Shown here piece after piece: positions 1-11,453 of a stretch of DNA of 64,000 nucleotides. The position numbers and the translations under genes were made by a program. Each line of letters begins with the position of its first letter. Position 1 is the stretch's first letter. The stretch is from contig NZ_JAQSDO010000015.1 in assembly GCF_029945965.1 (NCBI RefSeq), positions 372,001-436,000 of the forward strand, written 5' to 3'. Source of the DNA: Thermomonas sp. (GTDB lineage: Bacteria > Pseudomonadota > Gammaproteobacteria > Xanthomonadales > Xanthomonadaceae). The notes under the pieces are model-generated. The model made no database searches and had not been told where the DNA came from. It worked only from the letters and a program-made list of their open reading frames with translations.

Positions 1-694
1 AACCGTTGAATACAGCGTCCGCGTGTTGTTGCATGCCGGCAATGTGCTCGCTGGTCATGGACTGGATCGTGGCCGCGCCGGTTTCGCCATGCAAGGCATC
101 AAGTTCTTCGCGATAGAGGGGGTTCTGCAGCCAGCGTTCGATCAAGGGCGCATCCATCTCCAGATGAAACTGCAAGCCATACGCATTGGTCCCCCAACGG
201 AAGGCCTGTGGTTCGCAGGTCTCGGTGCGGGCCAGGTGCTGCGCGCCATCAGGAATGCTGAAGCTTTGTCCGTGCCACTGGAATACCGGTGCGTCGTTCG
301 TGAGCGGTGCAAGCACTGGGTCGGCGCGACCGGCATCGGTGAGTTGCAGTCGGTGCCAGCCGATTTCCGTTACCGGATGCCGGCGCACTGGCGCGCCGAG
401 TGCATGCGCCAGTAGTTGTGCGCCCAGGCATATGCCGAGGACCGGCTTGCCTTGCTTGAGCATGGCTTCGATCACGCGTAGTTCGGTGCGCAGGTGCGGG
501 CGTTCGGCCTGGTCATCGACGTTCATCGGGCCACCGAGCACGATCAGGCCGCGATAGCGATCCACTTGCGGCTGCGCGTCCGGTTCGCGTTCAAGATTGA
601 CGAAGCGGATCCGGTGGCCGCGCCGCCGGATCAGCGGATCCAGCGTGCCCAGGGGTTCGGCGGCGACGTGTTGGAAGACCAGGATGCGGGGCAT
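1..694 (-). CDS. class I glutamine amidotransferase (GMP synthase-like), partial, runs off the left edge
   Basis: Read on the minus strand from the ATG at 694, about 231 codons are open to the window edge with no stop, so the C-terminus is missing. The protein shows the GATase class I fold: a GGPMNVDD loop near residues 54-61, the nucleophile elbow GICLGAQ with Cys89, and FHLE with His177 and Glu179, which completes the Cys-His-Glu triad. Such proteins release ammonia from glutamine or act as gamma-glutamyl peptidases. No synthetase domain follows within the visible part, so it is a stand-alone member whose partner and substrate cannot be named. No Shine-Dalgarno precedes the ATG, but a -10-like hexamer lies six bases upstream, which suggests a leaderless mRNA. 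Confidence 0.85.
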   Translation of the reverse strand, partial: MPRILVFQHVAAEPLGTLDPLIRRRGHRIRFVNLEREPDAQPQVDRYRGLIVLGGPMNVDDQAERPHLRTELRVIEAMLKQGKPVLGICLGAQLLAHALGAPVRRHPVTEIGWHRLQLTDAGRADPVLAPLTNDAPVFQWHGQSFSIPDGAQHLARTETCEPQAFRWGTNAYGLQFHLEMDAPLIERWLQNPLYREELDALHGETGAATIQSMTSEHIAGMQQHADAVFNG

Positions 695-700
695 GGCGGA

Positions 701-706
701 ACTATG
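701..706 (-). promoter_or_regulatory. possible -10 box for a leaderless amidotransferase mRNA
   Basis: CATAGT on the minus strand, then exactly six bases, then the ATG at 694. No convincing -35 and no ribosome binding site. It is one of nine genes in this window with the same six-base gap; alone it would be weak. Confidence 0.4.
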
Positions 707-767
707 CCAAAAGCGTGCCTCATGTAGAAATCAACGCCGGCATATGGGTATGCGTTGCAGTTGAACC

Positions 768-814
768 GTAGAGCGGGGCTTGCCCCGCTTCAAGCGCAGC
801 AAGCTGCGCTCTAC
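768..814. repeat. GTAG-type REP dimer (two back-to-back hairpins)
   Basis: The element begins with GTAG (768-771) and ends with CTAC (811-814), so its outer ends form an inverted repeat. Inside are two perfect 8-bp hairpins: AGCGGGGC/GCCCCGCT (772-789, TT loop) and AGCGCAGC/GCTGCGCT (793-810, AA loop). This matches the architecture of the GTAG REP elements described in Stenotrophomonas and relatives, which are mobilised by RAYT transposases. It lies 14 bp beyond the stop codon of the RNA helicase and may stabilise or terminate that mRNA. No RAYT gene is visible here. Confidence 0.8.
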
Positions 815-828
815 AAGATCCGCTGGCC

Positions 829-2658
<1,830 letters not shown>

Positions 2659-2770
2659 ATGCGTCTCATGTGAATCAATTAGTGGGCGTGACCGCCGCGG
2701 GTTTGAACCGCGTAGTGTACGCCCGCTGGCTTGGGCGAAGACTCCAACGTGCGCCGGGCTACCATGGCTG

Positions 2771-4330
2771 ATGCACTTTCCGACGTTCGACAATGCCTTC
2801 CTGCGCGCGCTTCCGGGAGATCCCGAGGCCCGCGTATTCCCCCGCCAAGTGCAGGCTGCGCTGTGGTCGGCGGTCGAACCGACACCCGTTGCCGCGCCAC
2901 GCCTGCTGGCGCATTCCCGTGAAATGGCGGCTGAACTCGGCTTCAGCGAGACCGATGTCGCATCCCCGGAATTCGCGCAGGTCTTCTCCGGCAATGCATT
3001 GCTGCCAGGCATGCAGCCATTTGCGACTAATTACGGCGGCCACCAGTTTGGCCACTGGGCGGGCCAGCTTGGCGACGGGCGCGCGATTTCGCTGGGCGAA
3101 GCGGTGTTGGACAGTGGCCGACGCCTCGAGCTGCAGTTGAAAGGTGCGGGACCGACTCCGTATTCGCGTAGCGCCGATGGCCGCGCAGTGCTGCGCTCGT
3201 CGGTCCGTGAATTCCTGTGCAGCGAGGCTATGTACCATCTCGACATCCCAACCACGCGCGCACTCAGCTTGGTTGGCACTGGCGAGGATGTGGTCCGCGA
3301 CATGTTCTACGACGGCCATCCGCAGGCCGAACCCGGTGCAGTGGTGTGCCGCGTCGCGCCGTCGTTCCTGCGCTTCGGCCATTTCGAATTGCCGGCGATG
3401 CGTGGCGATGTCGAGTTGCTGCGCAGGCTTGCCGATTTCTGCGTCGCCCGTGACTTCCCGCACCTGCAGGGCAATGGCGAGACGCTCTATGCGGACTGGT
3501 TCGGCGAGATCTGCGAACGCACAGCGCGATTGGCCGCCGAATGGATGCGGGTCGGCTTCGTACACGGCGTGCTCAATACCGACAACATGTCGATTCTGGG
3601 CCTGACAATTGATTACGGCCCGTACGGCTGGGTCGAGGACTACGATCCTGACTGGACCCCGAACACCACCGACGTGCAAGGCCGCCGCTATCGCTTCGGC
3701 TGGCAGCCGCGGGTCGCCTACTGGAACCTTGGCCAGCTGGCGCGGGCGCTGTCGCCCTTGTTCGAGGACAAAGAGACATTGCAGTCGGGCCTGCAGCGGT
3801 TCGCCGATGCCTACGCAGAGGCCGAACGCGCCAACACCGCGCGGAAACTGGGCCTGGCTGAATGCCGGGACGGCGACGTCGAGCTGATTCAGGACCTGCA
3901 TGGCTTGTTGCATGCGCATGAGGTCGACATGACCTTGTGGTTCCGGGCGCTGGCTGACACCGTGCCAACTCCGCCATCACTGCAGGATTTTGAGCACGCC
4001 TTTTACGATGACGCCAAGCGTGTGGCGGGCGAGGCGGCTTTCGCAGATTGGCTGCAACGCCGCGAAGCAAGGCTGCAGGATGATCCGTTGTCGGCGGAGG
4101 TGCGCAGTGAGGTCATGCGCAAGGCAAATCCGAAATTCGTATTGCGCAACTGGCTGGCGCAGCAGGCAATCGACCGCGCCTACGCTGGCGACATGGCCGG
4201 CATCGGCGAATTGCTCGAGGTGATGCGCAGGCCATATGACGACCAGCCGGGGAACCAGGCCTTTGCGGCCAAGCGCCCCGACTGGGCGAAAGTGAAGGCG
4301 GGTTGTTCGATGCTGTCCTGCAGTTCCTGA
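2771..4330 (+). CDS. selO: protein adenylyltransferase SelO (YdiU family)
   Basis: A 519-residue pseudokinase-fold enzyme that, in characterised homologues, transfers AMP from ATP onto Ser, Thr or Tyr of proteins involved in redox homeostasis. Family features visible include NYGGHQFGHWAGQLGDGRA, QLKGAGPTPYSR, the HGVLNTDNMS active-site segment, IDYGPYGW and the terminal CSMLSCSS. The Cys three residues from the end corresponds to the selenocysteine site of eukaryotic SelO; here it is an ordinary Cys codon. The frame is open from 2582, but conserved sequence starts at MHFPTFDNAF, giving ATG 2771. A TACCAT hexamer lies five bases before it and no good Shine-Dalgarno is present. Confidence 0.92.
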   Translation: MHFPTFDNAFLRALPGDPEARVFPRQVQAALWSAVEPTPVAAPRLLAHSREMAAELGFSETDVASPEFAQVFSGNALLPGMQPFATNYGGHQFGHWAGQLGDGRAISLGEAVLDSGRRLELQLKGAGPTPYSRSADGRAVLRSSVREFLCSEAMYHLDIPTTRALSLVGTGEDVVRDMFYDGHPQAEPGAVVCRVAPSFLRFGHFELPAMRGDVELLRRLADFCVARDFPHLQGNGETLYADWFGEICERTARLAAEWMRVGFVHGVLNTDNMSILGLTIDYGPYGWVEDYDPDWTPNTTDVQGRRYRFGWQPRVAYWNLGQLARALSPLFEDKETLQSGLQRFADAYAEAERANTARKLGLAECRDGDVELIQDLHGLLHAHEVDMTLWFRALADTVPTPPSLQDFEHAFYDDAKRVAGEAAFADWLQRREARLQDDPLSAEVRSEVMRKANPKFVLRNWLAQQAIDRAYAGDMAGIGELLEVMRRPYDDQPGNQAFAAKRPDWAKVKAGCSMLSCSS

Positions 4331-4367
4331 CCGGCATCGAGCCCCATTGCCATCGATAAGACAGGGC

Positions 4368-4466
4368 TTACTTGCCCTTCTTGTCCTTCTTGGCGGCGCG
4401 CTTTTCCTTCAGCGACTTTTCCGGTTTCTTCTTTTCGGTCTTCTTCTGGTCCATGCCCTTGCTCAT
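4368..4466 (-). CDS. 32-residue lysine-rich small protein
   Basis: On the minus strand an ATG at 4466 opens a 32-codon frame beginning MSKGMDQKK and ending KKDKKGK followed by TAA. Nearly half the residues are Lys and there is no hydrophobic segment, so a soluble, nucleic-acid- or ribosome-associated role is possible, but the function is unknown. A strong Shine-Dalgarno (AGGAGAG) lies about six bases before the ATG, which is unusual support for so short a frame. Similar tiny Lys-rich proteins starting MSKGMD occur in other proteobacteria as far as I recall. It lies alone between selO and uup, convergent with selO. Confidence 0.65.
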   Translation of the reverse strand: MSKGMDQKKTEKKKPEKSLKEKRAAKKDKKGK

Positions 4467-4544
4467 CGCGCTCTCCTCATGAAGGGTTGGGGTGGTGGGG
4501 CGAGCTGATTATGAAACGTTCGGCGGCTCCTGGCGCATCCCACG

Positions 4545-4550
4545 TACAAT
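4545..4550 (+). promoter_or_regulatory. -10 box for a leaderless uup mRNA
   Basis: TACAAT (five of six consensus bases) is followed by six bases and the uup ATG at 4557. No -35 match at the usual distance and no Shine-Dalgarno, so transcription probably starts at the ATG itself. Confidence 0.5.
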
Positions 4551-4556
4551 ATTTCG

Positions 4557-6425
4557 ATGTCACTCATCTCTCTGCACGGCGTCGACTTCAGCGTCGGCGG
4601 GCCGCTTCTGCTTGAACACGTGGACCTGGCCATCGAGCCAGGCGAGCGAATTGCCTTGATCGGTCGCAATGGCGCCGGTAAATCCACCCTGTTGCGCCTG
4701 CTGGCCGGCGAGATCAAGCCGGACGACGGCGAAGTCCGCCTGGAAGGCGGTCGCCGGATTGGTCGGCTTGAGCAGGAAGTGCCGCTTGGTGCCGCCGGGA
4801 GCGTGTTCGACGTGGTCGCCGAAGGGCTGGGCGAGATGGGCCAGTTGTTGGCCGACTATCACCACCTGATCCATGAGGACGAGATCGACACCGACGCCTT
4901 GGCCGAGGTGCAGACCAAGATCGAGGCCGCCCACGGTTGGGGCCTGGACCAGCGCGTCACCGAGACCCTGGAACGGCTGTCGCTGGATGGCGATGCCGAC
5001 TTCGGCCGCCTGTCCGGCGGGATGAAGCGGCGGGTGCTGTTGGCACGGGCGCTGGTCTCGCAGCCGGACCTGTTGCTGCTGGACGAACCCACCAACCACC
5101 TCGACATCGCCGCAATCGATTGGCTCGAGGGCTTCCTCAAGCAGTGGAATGGCGCCCTTGTATTCGTCACCCATGACCGCCGCTTCCTGCGTGCGCTGGC
5201 CACACGCATTGTCGAGATCGACCGTGGCCAGCTCACCAGCTGGCCCGGCGATTGGGAGAACTACCAGCGCCGCAAGGAAGAGCGGGCGAATGCCGAAGCC
5301 CAGGAAACCGCGCGTTTCGACAAGTTCCTGGCCCAGGAAGAGGTCTGGATCCGCCAGGGCATCAAGGCCCGCCGCACCCGCGACGAAGGTCGCGTGCGCC
5401 GGCTCAAGGCGATGCGCGCCGAATTCAGCCAGCGGCGAGCCCATACCGGCAACGTCAGGCTGGCCGCGTCCGATGCAGGCTCATCCGGCAAGAAGGTGAT
5501 CGAGACTATCGGCGCCAGCTTCGCCCATGGCGACAACGTGCTGCTGCGCGATCTGTCGACGGTGATCCTGCGCGGCGACCGGATCGGCCTGATTGGCCCG
5601 AATGGCAGCGGCAAGACCACGCTGCTGAAGCTGCTGCTGGGTGATTTGACCCCACAGTCGGGCGAGATCCGCCGTGGTACCCAGCTACAGGTCGCGTATT
5701 TCGACCAGTACCGGGCGACCCTGCGCGAGGACTGGAACGCGATCGAGAACGTGGCCGAAGGCCGCGAGAGCGTCACCATCAATGGCAAGCCGAAGCACGT
5801 CATCGGCTACCTGCAGGACTTCCTGTTCACCCCGGAGCGTGCGCGGTCGCCAATCACCCGGCTCTCGGGTGGCGAGCGCAACCGGCTGCTGCTGGCGAAA
5901 CTCTTTGCCCAGCCGTCCAATCTGCTGGTGATGGACGAACCTACCAATGACCTCGACGTGGAAACGCTCGAATTGCTGGAGGAACTGCTGGCCGACTACC
6001 CGGGTACGCTGCTGCTGGTCAGCCATGACCGCGATTTCCTCGACAACGTGGTGACCTCGACCCTGGTGATGGAAGGCGAGGGCAAGGTGGGCGAATACGT
6101 CGGCGGCTACACGGACTGGGTGCGGCAACGCACGGCGGCCGTCGCTGCCGAGGCATCAAAAAATGCGACTGCGACTACACAGTCAACACCTGCGGTGCCT
6201 GCCAAGACCAAGCTCAGCTTCAAGGTCCAACGCGAACTGGAAGCGCTGCCGGGGCTGATAGCGAAGCTGGAAGCCAAAATCGCCGAGTTCGGCGCGCGCA
6301 TGCATGAGCCGGATTATTTCCAGCGCGATGCCGCGGCGATCACTGTGGACAACACCGCGATGGCCAGCCTGCAGGCGGATCTTGACGCCGCCTACCTGCA
6401 CTGGGAGCAACTGGAAGGCGGTTGA
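4557..6425 (+). CDS. uup: ABC-F family ATPase Uup
   Basis: A 622-residue soluble tandem ABC ATPase without membrane segments. Domain 1 carries GRNGAGKS (about residues 37-44) and LSGGMKRRV; domain 2 carries GPNGSGKT and LSGGERNR; both have LLLDEPTN or VMDEPTND Walker B segments. The ABC-F linker between the domains is basic. The last 75 residues form the Uup-type C-terminal coiled coil (KLSFKVQRELEALPGLIAKL onward), which binds DNA and ribosomes in E. coli Uup. ABC-F proteins act at the ribosomal E site; Uup is also linked to transposon precise excision and recombination intermediates. The C-terminal coiled coil separates it from EttA. Confidence 0.92.
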   Translation: MSLISLHGVDFSVGGPLLLEHVDLAIEPGERIALIGRNGAGKSTLLRLLAGEIKPDDGEVRLEGGRRIGRLEQEVPLGAAGSVFDVVAEGLGEMGQLLADYHHLIHEDEIDTDALAEVQTKIEAAHGWGLDQRVTETLERLSLDGDADFGRLSGGMKRRVLLARALVSQPDLLLLDEPTNHLDIAAIDWLEGFLKQWNGALVFVTHDRRFLRALATRIVEIDRGQLTSWPGDWENYQRRKEERANAEAQETARFDKFLAQEEVWIRQGIKARRTRDEGRVRRLKAMRAEFSQRRAHTGNVRLAASDAGSSGKKVIETIGASFAHGDNVLLRDLSTVILRGDRIGLIGPNGSGKTTLLKLLLGDLTPQSGEIRRGTQLQVAYFDQYRATLREDWNAIENVAEGRESVTINGKPKHVIGYLQDFLFTPERARSPITRLSGGERNRLLLAKLFAQPSNLLVMDEPTNDLDVETLELLEELLADYPGTLLLVSHDRDFLDNVVTSTLVMEGEGKVGEYVGGYTDWVRQRTAAVAAEASKNATATTQSTPAVPAKTKLSFKVQRELEALPGLIAKLEAKIAEFGARMHEPDYFQRDAAAITVDNTAMASLQADLDAAYLHWEQLEGG

Positions 6426-6473
6426 TCACGTGTCATTGGCCACGTTTCACTGTCAGCGACACATTCGGGTCTG

Positions 6474-6501
6474 TTCGTTGCAGACCCGTCCCGGCTACAC
6501 T
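6474..6501 (+). promoter_or_regulatory. possible promoter of the nuo operon
   Basis: In the 133-bp gap before nuoA a TACACT hexamer (6496-6501) has a weak TTCGTT 16 bp upstream (6474-6479). TACACT-type -10 boxes look common in this genome. No other candidate in the gap is better, but the -35 is poor. Confidence 0.3.
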
Positions 6502-6558
6502 ATTGGGGATAAGTGATCGGCCCTGGCCGGCACCCCCCACTACAAGACCGAGGCACGC

Positions 6559-6915
6559 GTGCTGGCCGAATACTTGCCAACCCTGCTGTTTTTGATCGTT
6601 GCCACCGGGATCGGGATCGCCCTGATCATCGTTGGCAACGTGCTGGGCCCCAAGCGCCCTAGTGCCGACAAGCTGTCGCCCTACGAGTGCGGATTCAGCG
6701 CATTCGAGAACGCGCGCGGGCAGTTCGACGTGCGTTATTACCTGGTCGCGATCCTGTTTATCGTGTTCGACCTGGAAATCGCCTTCGTGTTTCCGTGGGC
6801 GCTGGTGTTCCGCGATCTCGGCATGTTCGGCCTGGTCGAGATGGGCGTGTTCCTGACGCTGCTGGTGATCAGCTTCATCTACGTGTGGAAGAAGGGAGCG
6901 CTGGAATGGGAGTGA
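6559..6915 (+). CDS. nuoA: NADH-quinone oxidoreductase subunit A
   Basis: A 118-residue membrane subunit at the junction between the peripheral and membrane arms of complex I. It has three predicted membrane helices (about residues 5-28, 63-85, 90-110) and the conserved loop KLSPYECGF, whose Cys lies in the quinone-access region. The start is GTG at 6559, preceded by a GAGG-like ribosome binding site. It is the first of fourteen genes in the canonical nuo order, and its stop overlaps the nuoB start by 10 bp, implying translational coupling. Confidence 0.95.
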   Translation: MLAEYLPTLLFLIVATGIGIALIIVGNVLGPKRPSADKLSPYECGFSAFENARGQFDVRYYLVAILFIVFDLEIAFVFPWALVFRDLGMFGLVEMGVFLTLLVISFIYVWKKGALEWE

Positions 6916-7493
6916 GCGAGACCATCTCAGGGCTGATGCACAACCCGATTCCGGAAGGTCGGCTGGACGACATCCTGCGGCCAGAAGGCGACAATCCGTT
7001 GCTGCAAAATGGATTCGTCACCACCAACCTGGACACGCTGTGGAACTGGGCGCGCACCGGGTCGATGTGGCCGATGACGTTTGGCCTGGCCTGCTGCGCG
7101 GTCGAGATGATGCATGCCGGTGCGGCGCGCCTGGACCTGGATCGTTTTGGCGTGGTGTTCCGCCCGTCGCCGCGCCAGTCTGACGTGATGATCGTGGCCG
7201 GCACCCTGTGCAACAAGATGGCCCCGGCGCTGCGCAAGGTCTACGACCAGATGCCAGACCCGAAGTGGGTGATCTCGATGGGCAGCTGCGCCAATGGCGG
7301 CGGCTACTATCACTATTCCTATTCCGTGGTGCGTGGCTGCGACCGCATCGTGCCGGTTGATGTGTACGTGCCGGGTTGCCCGCCGACTGCGGAAGCGCTG
7401 GTCTACGGCATCCTGCAATTGCAGAAGAAAATCCGCCGGATGGAACAGAACCCGTTCTCGAACACGCCGCGCGTCGAAGGCGCGCGCGCATGA
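6906..7493 (+). CDS. nuoB: NADH-quinone oxidoreductase subunit B
   Basis: A 195-residue peripheral-arm subunit that carries cluster N2, the last Fe-S centre before ubiquinone. The ligands are visible as the adjacent CC in [10 protein letters not shown], the Cys of MGSCANGGG and the Cys of PGCPP. The open frame extends upstream to 6687 through nuoA, but the family N-terminus and a 10-bp overlap with nuoA fix the ATG at 6906. Its stop overlaps nuoC by 4 bp (ATGA). Confidence 0.95.
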   Translation: MGVSETISGLMHNPIPEGRLDDILRPEGDNPLLQNGFVTTNLDTLWNWARTGSMWPMTFGLACCAVEMMHAGAARLDLDRFGVVFRPSPRQSDVMIVAGTLCNKMAPALRKVYDQMPDPKWVISMGSCANGGGYYHYSYSVVRGCDRIVPVDVYVPGCPPTAEALVYGILQLQKKIRRMEQNPFSNTPRVEGARA

Positions 7494-8251
7494 TCGCCGA
7501 CTTCGTGAGTCAGCTTGCGTCGCGCTTCAGTGGTGCGATGCTCGAAGTCGCGCAGCCACGCGGCGAAACCGGCCTGGTGGTTGCGCCTTCCGACTGGCTT
7601 GAGACCTGCCGCGCACTGCGCGATGAGTTTGGCTTCGACACCTTCATCGACCTGTGTGGCGTCGACTACCTCAGCTACGGTAACGACGAGTGGGACACCG
7701 AGGGCGTCTCCGCCGAAGGCTTCAGCCGTGGCGTGGAAGGACAAGGCCCGGGTCGTTTCAAATGGGGCGAGCAGCCCAGCCACCAGGTCGCCGAACCCGG
7801 CAGCGTCACGCTCGACGAACTGGCCAGCAAGCGTTATGCCGTGGTCCTGCATCTGCTGTCGGTGCAACATAACCAGCGCATTCGCGTGTCGTGCTTCGCC
7901 GCCGACAACAGCTTGCCGGTGGTGGCGTCGATTACCTCGGTGTGGCCCGGCGTGAACTGGTTCGAACGCGAGACCTTCGACCTGTTCGGGATCATCTTCG
8001 AAGGTCATCCGGACCTGCGCCGGATCCTGACCGACTATGGCTTCGTCGGGCATCCGTTCCGCAAGGATTTCCCGTTGATCGGCAATGTCGAAGTCCGCTA
8101 CGACGCCGAGAAACAGCGCGTGGTGTACGAGCCGGTGACCTCGGTCGAGCCGCGTGTCGGCGTGCCGCGCGTGATCCGCAACGATGCCGGCCTGCGCACC
8201 GCCAAGGGCGAGCGCGACAACCGCATCCTTGACCGGGAGGCCAGCCGATGA
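7490..8251 (+). CDS. nuoC: NADH-quinone oxidoreductase subunit C (30 kDa)
   Basis: A 253-residue peripheral-arm subunit packing against NuoD. The signature [22 protein letters not shown] is present around residues 157-178. It contains a loop insertion around residues 65-105 ([19 protein letters not shown] region), which makes it longer than the Nqo5 core; this is usual in Xanthomonadaceae as far as I recall. nuoC and nuoD are separate genes here, unlike the fused nuoCD of enterobacteria. ATGA overlaps at both ends tie it into the operon. Confidence 0.94.
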   Translation: MIADFVSQLASRFSGAMLEVAQPRGETGLVVAPSDWLETCRALRDEFGFDTFIDLCGVDYLSYGNDEWDTEGVSAEGFSRGVEGQGPGRFKWGEQPSHQVAEPGSVTLDELASKRYAVVLHLLSVQHNQRIRVSCFAADNSLPVVASITSVWPGVNWFERETFDLFGIIFEGHPDLRRILTDYGFVGHPFRKDFPLIGNVEVRYDAEKQRVVYEPVTSVEPRVGVPRVIRNDAGLRTAKGERDNRILDREASR

Positions 8252-9552
8252 GCGCGGTGCCCAGCAATCAGGCCTTCGCCAGCAATCCGGCCGAAGCGCA
8301 GCAAGAGATTCGCAACTACACGTTCAACTTCGGTCCGCAACATCCGGCCGCGCATGGTGTGCTGCGCCTGATCCTGGAAATGGACGGCGAAGTGGTGCGC
8401 CGCGCCGACCCACATATCGGCCTGCTGCATCGTGGCACCGAGAAGCTGGCCGAATCCAAGCCGTTCAACCAGTCGATCGGCTACATGGATCGCCTGGATT
8501 ACGTGTCGATGATGTGCAACGAGCATGCTTACGTGCGTGCCATCGAAACCCTGCTCGGCATTGAGGCACCGGAACGCGCGCAGTGGATCCGAACGATGTT
8601 CGACGAGATCACCCGCATCCTGAACCACCTGATGTGGGTGGGCAGCAATGCGCTCGACCTCGGCGCGATGGCGGTATTCCTGTACGCCTTCCGCGAGCGC
8701 GAAGAGCTGATGGACTGCTACGAGGCGGTCAGCGGCGCGCGCATGCATGCGACCTATTACCGTCCCGGCGGCGTGTATCGCGACCTGCCGGACCGAATGC
8801 CGAAATACAAGGAATCGCCATGGCGCAAGGGTGCCAAGCTCAAGCGCTTCAACAGTTGGCGCGAAGGCTCGCTGCTGGATTACCTCGAGCATTTTTGCGA
8901 GGACTTCCCCAATCGCGTCGACGAGTACGAGGTCCTGCTCACCGACAATCGCATCTGGAAGCAGCGCACCGTCGGCATTGGCGTGATCAGCCCTGACCAG
9001 GCCAAGGCCTGGGGCATGAGTGGGCCGATGATCCGTGGTTCTGGCATTGCCTGGGACCTGCGCAAGAAGCAGCCGTACGCGAAGTATGCCGAAGTCGATT
9101 TCGACATCCCGGTTGGCGTCAATGGCGATTGCTACGACCGCTATCTGGTGCGCATGGCCGAAATGCGCGAATCCACCCGCATCGTCAAGCAATGCGTGAA
9201 GTGGCTGAAGGCCAATCCAGGCCCGGTGATGCTGAACAATTACAAGGTGGCGCCGCCGTCGCGTGAAGCGATGAAGGACGACATGGAAGCGCTGATCCAC
9301 CACTTCAAGCTGTTCTCCGAAGGTTATTGCGTGCCGGCCGGCGAGACCTACGCTGCGGTGGAAGCGCCCAAGGGTGAGTTTGGTTGCTATCTGGTCAGCG
9401 ACGGCGCCAACAAGCCGTTCCGCTGCCACTTGCGCGCGCCGGGCTTCATCCACCTCTCGTCGATGGACGAATTCGTGAGGGGCCACATGCTGGCCGACGT
9501 CGTTGCCATGATCGGCACCTATGACGTTGTATTTGGTGAGATCGATCGATGA
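8248..9552 (+). CDS. nuoD: NADH-quinone oxidoreductase subunit D (49 kDa)
   Basis: A 434-residue subunit forming the ubiquinone-binding pocket with NuoB. Conserved features include [15 protein letters not shown] near the N-terminus, whose HPAAHG loop bears the quinone-facing His, then [12 protein letters not shown] and the C-terminal VFGEIDR. About 20 extra N-terminal residues precede the core. The sequence descends from the large subunit of NiFe hydrogenases but lacks the nickel ligands. The start overlaps nuoC by 4 bp and the stop overlaps nuoE by 4 bp. Confidence 0.95.
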   Translation: MSAVPSNQAFASNPAEAQQEIRNYTFNFGPQHPAAHGVLRLILEMDGEVVRRADPHIGLLHRGTEKLAESKPFNQSIGYMDRLDYVSMMCNEHAYVRAIETLLGIEAPERAQWIRTMFDEITRILNHLMWVGSNALDLGAMAVFLYAFREREELMDCYEAVSGARMHATYYRPGGVYRDLPDRMPKYKESPWRKGAKLKRFNSWREGSLLDYLEHFCEDFPNRVDEYEVLLTDNRIWKQRTVGIGVISPDQAKAWGMSGPMIRGSGIAWDLRKKQPYAKYAEVDFDIPVGVNGDCYDRYLVRMAEMRESTRIVKQCVKWLKANPGPVMLNNYKVAPPSREAMKDDMEALIHHFKLFSEGYCVPAGETYAAVEAPKGEFGCYLVSDGANKPFRCHLRAPGFIHLSSMDEFVRGHMLADVVAMIGTYDVVFGEIDR

Positions 9553-10076
9553 AAGCAACAGGTAATTTCGAGGCGTGCCGCAGCGTCGATCCGATGCTTG
9601 CACTGTCGGACAAGACGCGCGGGCACATCGACCACTGGCTGACCAAGTTTCCGGTCGACCAAAAGCGTTCGGCGGTGCTGCAGGGCCTGTTCGCTGCGCA
9701 GGAACAGAATGGCGGCTGGCTGAGCGACGAACTCATTGCCGCAGTGGCCAAGTACCTCGAGCTGCCGCCGGTGTGGGCCTACGAAGTCGCGACCTTCTAC
9801 TCGATGTTCGAGACCGGGAAAGTTGGCCGCAACAACGTCGCCTTCTGCACCAATATCAGCTGCTGGCTCAACGGCGCCGAAGACCTGGTCACGCATGCCG
9901 AAAAGAAGCTGGGCTGCAAGCTGGGTGAGTCCACCGCCGATGGCCGCGTCTACCTCAAGCGCGAGGAAGAATGCGTCGCCGCGTGCTGCGGCGCGCCGGT
10001 GATGCTGATCAACGGGCATTACCACGAGAAGCTCGATGCGGCGAAAGTCGACGCGCTGCTCGATGGGCTGAAGTGA
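9549..10076 (+). CDS. nuoE: NADH-quinone oxidoreductase subunit E (24 kDa)
   Basis: A 175-residue thioredoxin-fold subunit carrying the 2Fe-2S cluster N1a. The four ligands are visible as the pair in CTNISC and the pair in CVAACCGAP. It forms the NADH dehydrogenase module with NuoF and NuoG. The ATG overlaps the nuoD stop, and nuoF starts three bases after its TGA. Confidence 0.94.
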   Translation: MKATGNFEACRSVDPMLALSDKTRGHIDHWLTKFPVDQKRSAVLQGLFAAQEQNGGWLSDELIAAVAKYLELPPVWAYEVATFYSMFETGKVGRNNVAFCTNISCWLNGAEDLVTHAEKKLGCKLGESTADGRVYLKREEECVAACCGAPVMLINGHYHEKLDAAKVDALLDGLK

Positions 10077-10079
10077 GAT

Positions 10080-11453
10080 ATGGCTGAGATGGCGGATCAT
10101 TCGCACAATTCGGAAGGCTACGGCCCGGTCGGTCCCGCACCGGTCGAGCACAGCGTCGTCTACACCACGCTGCATTTCGACAAGCCGTGGTCGTACGAGA
10201 ACTACCTCAAGACCGGTGGTTACAGTGCGCTGCGCAAGATCCTCGAAGAGAAGATCGCGCCGGCCGACGTCATCGACATGGTCAAGGCCTCTGGCCTGCG
10301 TGGCCGCGGTGGTGCTGGCTTCCCGACCGGGCTGAAATGGAGCTTCATGCCCAAGGGCGTCATGCAGAAGTACATCCTCTGCAATTCGGACGAATCCGAG
10401 CCGGGCACCGCCAAGGACCGCGACATCCTGCGTTACAACCCGCATGCGGTGATCGAAGGCATGGCGATCGCGTGTTACGCGACCGGCACCAGTACTGCCT
10501 ACAACTATCTGCGCGGCGAGTTCCACCACGAGCCGTTCGAGCACCTGGAAGAAGCCACCCGCGAGGCATACGCCAACGGCTGGCTGGGCAAGGACATCCT
10601 TGGTAGCGGGATTGATGTCGACATCCACAATGTGCTCGGCGCCGGCGCCTATATCTGTGGCGAAGAAACCGCGTTGATGGAATCGCTCGAGGGCAAGAAG
10701 GGCCAGCCGCGCTACAAGCCGCCGTTCCCGGCCAACTTCGGCCTGTACGGCAAGCCGACCACGATCAACAACACTGAAACCTATGCGTCGGTCCCAGCCA
10801 TCGTGCGTAATGGAGCGGAGTGGTTCGCGAGCCTCGGCAAGCCGAATAACGGTGGGCCGAAAGTGTTCTCAGTGTCGGGCCATGTCAACAATCCTGGTAA
10901 TTTCGAAGTTCGCCTCGGCACCTCGTTCGCCGACCTGCTGGCGATGGCCGGTGGCGTGCGCAACGGCCACAAGCTCAAGGCCGTGATCCCCGGCGGTTCG
11001 TCAATGCCGGTATTGCCGGCGGAAACGATGATGGCCGCGACGATGGACTACGACTGCTTGCAGAAGGCCGGCTCCGGCCTGGGCTCCGGCGCGGTGGTGG
11101 TGATGGACGAAACGGCCTGCATGGTGCGTGCCTGCCAACGCATTTCGCGCTTCTATTTCAAGGAAAGCTGCGGCCAATGCACGCCGTGCCGCGAAGGCAC
11201 TGGCTGGATGTACCGGATGCTGACCCGCATCGTCGAGATGCAGGCCACGTTGGACGACCTGCAGATGCTGCGCGCCGCTGCGGGCCAGATCGAAGGCCAC
11301 ACGATTTGCGCCTTTGGCGAGGCAGCAGCGTGGCCAGTGCAGGGCATGCTGCGTCATTTCTGGGACGAATTCGAATACGCGATCGTCAACCAGCGCTTCC
11401 TGGTTGATGACCAGCGCGCCGGCACTGTGGTGAACAAGCAGGTGGCGGCATGA
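10080..11453 (+). CDS. nuoF: NADH-quinone oxidoreductase subunit F (51 kDa, FMN and NADH binding)
   Basis: A 457-residue flavoprotein that oxidises NADH. The glycine-rich NADH/FMN loop [13 protein letters not shown] lies near residue 70, the [13 protein letters not shown] segment follows, and the N3 4Fe-4S ligands are in [11 protein letters not shown] plus a downstream Cys in [10 protein letters not shown] 30-residue His/Pro/Gly N-terminal extension precedes the core. The start was chosen three bases after nuoE; its stop overlaps nuoG by 4 bp. Confidence 0.95.
   Translation: MAEMADHSHNSEGYGPVGPAPVEHSVVYTTLHFDKPWSYENYLKTGGYSALRKILEEKIAPADVIDMVKASGLRGRGGAGFPTGLKWSFMPKGVMQKYILCNSDESEPGTAKDRDILRYNPHAVIEGMAIACYATGTSTAYNYLRGEFHHEPFEHLEEATREAYANGWLGKDILGSGIDVDIHNVLGAGAYICGEETALMESLEGKKGQPRYKPPFPANFGLYGKPTTINNTETYASVPAIVRNGAEWFASLGKPNNGGPKVFSVSGHVNNPGNFEVRLGTSFADLLAMAGGVRNGHKLKAVIPGGSSMPVLPAETMMAATMDYDCLQKAGSGLGSGAVVVMDETACMVRACQRISRFYFKESCGQCTPCREGTGWMYRMLTRIVEMQATLDDLQMLRAAAGQIEGHTICAFGEAAAWPVQGMLRHFWDEFEYAIVNQRFLVDDQRAGTVVNKQVAA

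Noticed and set aside
2759-3919. Long minus-strand frame (386 codons) opposite selO
   Set aside because: It lies entirely antisense to a well-supported gene, has no recognisable domains and its composition is typical of a mirror frame in high-GC DNA.
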